A stretch of DNA of 13,136 bases from an uncultured Lachnospiraceae bacterium (GTDB lineage Bacteria > Bacillota_A > Clostridia > Lachnospirales > Lachnospiraceae): NCBI GenBank assembly GCA_902780985.1, contig CACZHN010000049.1, forward strand, positions 1 to 13,136. The letters are read 5' to 3'. A program made the translations under genes and the position numbers. Every line of letters begins with the position of its first letter. The first letter of the stretch is position 1. The notes below the pieces were generated by a model. That model was not told where the DNA came from and made no database searches. It saw only the letters and a program-made list of their open reading frames with translations. Of the stretch, positions 13,095 through 13,136 are shown piece by piece.

Positions 13095-13136
13095 GCAAAA
13101 TGACACACCGGGGACGGAGGTCGCGTATTCATTTTG
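13067..13136. repeat. REP/BIME-like palindromic element, copy 2 (cut by window end)
   Basis: Bases 13076-13131 match the inner 56 nt of one arm of the element at 8816-8948 with one difference (G at 13095). The outer 9 nt (13067-13075) are only partly alike, and the arm again totals 65 nt. The TCGCGT arm variant and a TTT loop (13132-13134) show that it lies in the opposite orientation to copy 1. Only the first arm and loop are inside the window. It supplies the stop codon of the upstream gene. Confidence 0.88.

Overview
The window looks like chromosomal DNA of a Gram-positive clostridial bacterium, most likely a Lachnospiraceae member (Butyrivibrio/Lachnospira-like). The reasons are the 3' end of a PolC-type DNA polymerase III gene, a class III (Firmicutes-type) fructose-1,6-bisphosphatase, strong AGGAGG-type ribosome binding sites, AGA-rich arginine codon use, and LytTR/DUF3021 regulatory pairs. 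The genus is inference. Every supported gene is on the + strand.

Region 1 (1-2360): the end of polC, then fbp, closed by a clear intrinsic terminator. Arginine codon choice switches abruptly inside fbp near 756-770, from all CGN to all AGR. This suggests a recombination junction or an assembly chimera.

Region 2 (2361-8819): a near-consensus sigma-A promoter (TTGACA-17-TAATAT) overlapped by three tandem copies of a 21-bp palindrome whose half-sites lie on an 11-bp grid. Downstream is a run of closely spaced genes (gaps 12-80 nt): a YD-repeat lipoprotein, an 86-aa membrane protein, an unrecognised 325-aa soluble protein, an acyltransferase-3 membrane protein, a 106-aa membrane protein (GTG start), a single-pass surface protein, a zinc-ribbon protein, a 4-TM protein and an inositol-monophosphatase family enzyme. 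Most are envelope proteins of unknown role. They could be one repressor-controlled operon.

Region 3 (8816-13136): an ABC-2 exporter (ATPase plus permease) is followed by a LytTR DNA-binding regulator and a DUF3021-type membrane protein. After a 115-nt gap comes a second module: a multi-TM protein (DUF7010-like), a second LytTR regulator alignable without gaps to the first, and a second 4-TM protein. Each module is preceded by a direct repeat of about two helical turns (21 and 22 bp) just upstream of a candidate promoter, which is how LytTR regulators usually bind. The layout matches LytTR regulatory systems (regulator plus membrane inhibitor, such as HdrRM and BrsRM of Streptococcus mutans), here doubled and joined to an exporter.

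This exporter/regulator block is bracketed by two copies, in opposite orientation, of a 133-nt REP/BIME-like palindrome (65-nt arms, 3-nt loop). Both copies overlap the end of the upstream gene and supply its stop codon. The second copy also encodes about eight C-terminal residues of the last protein and is cut by the window edge. No tRNA, rRNA, CRISPR array or transposase gene was seen.
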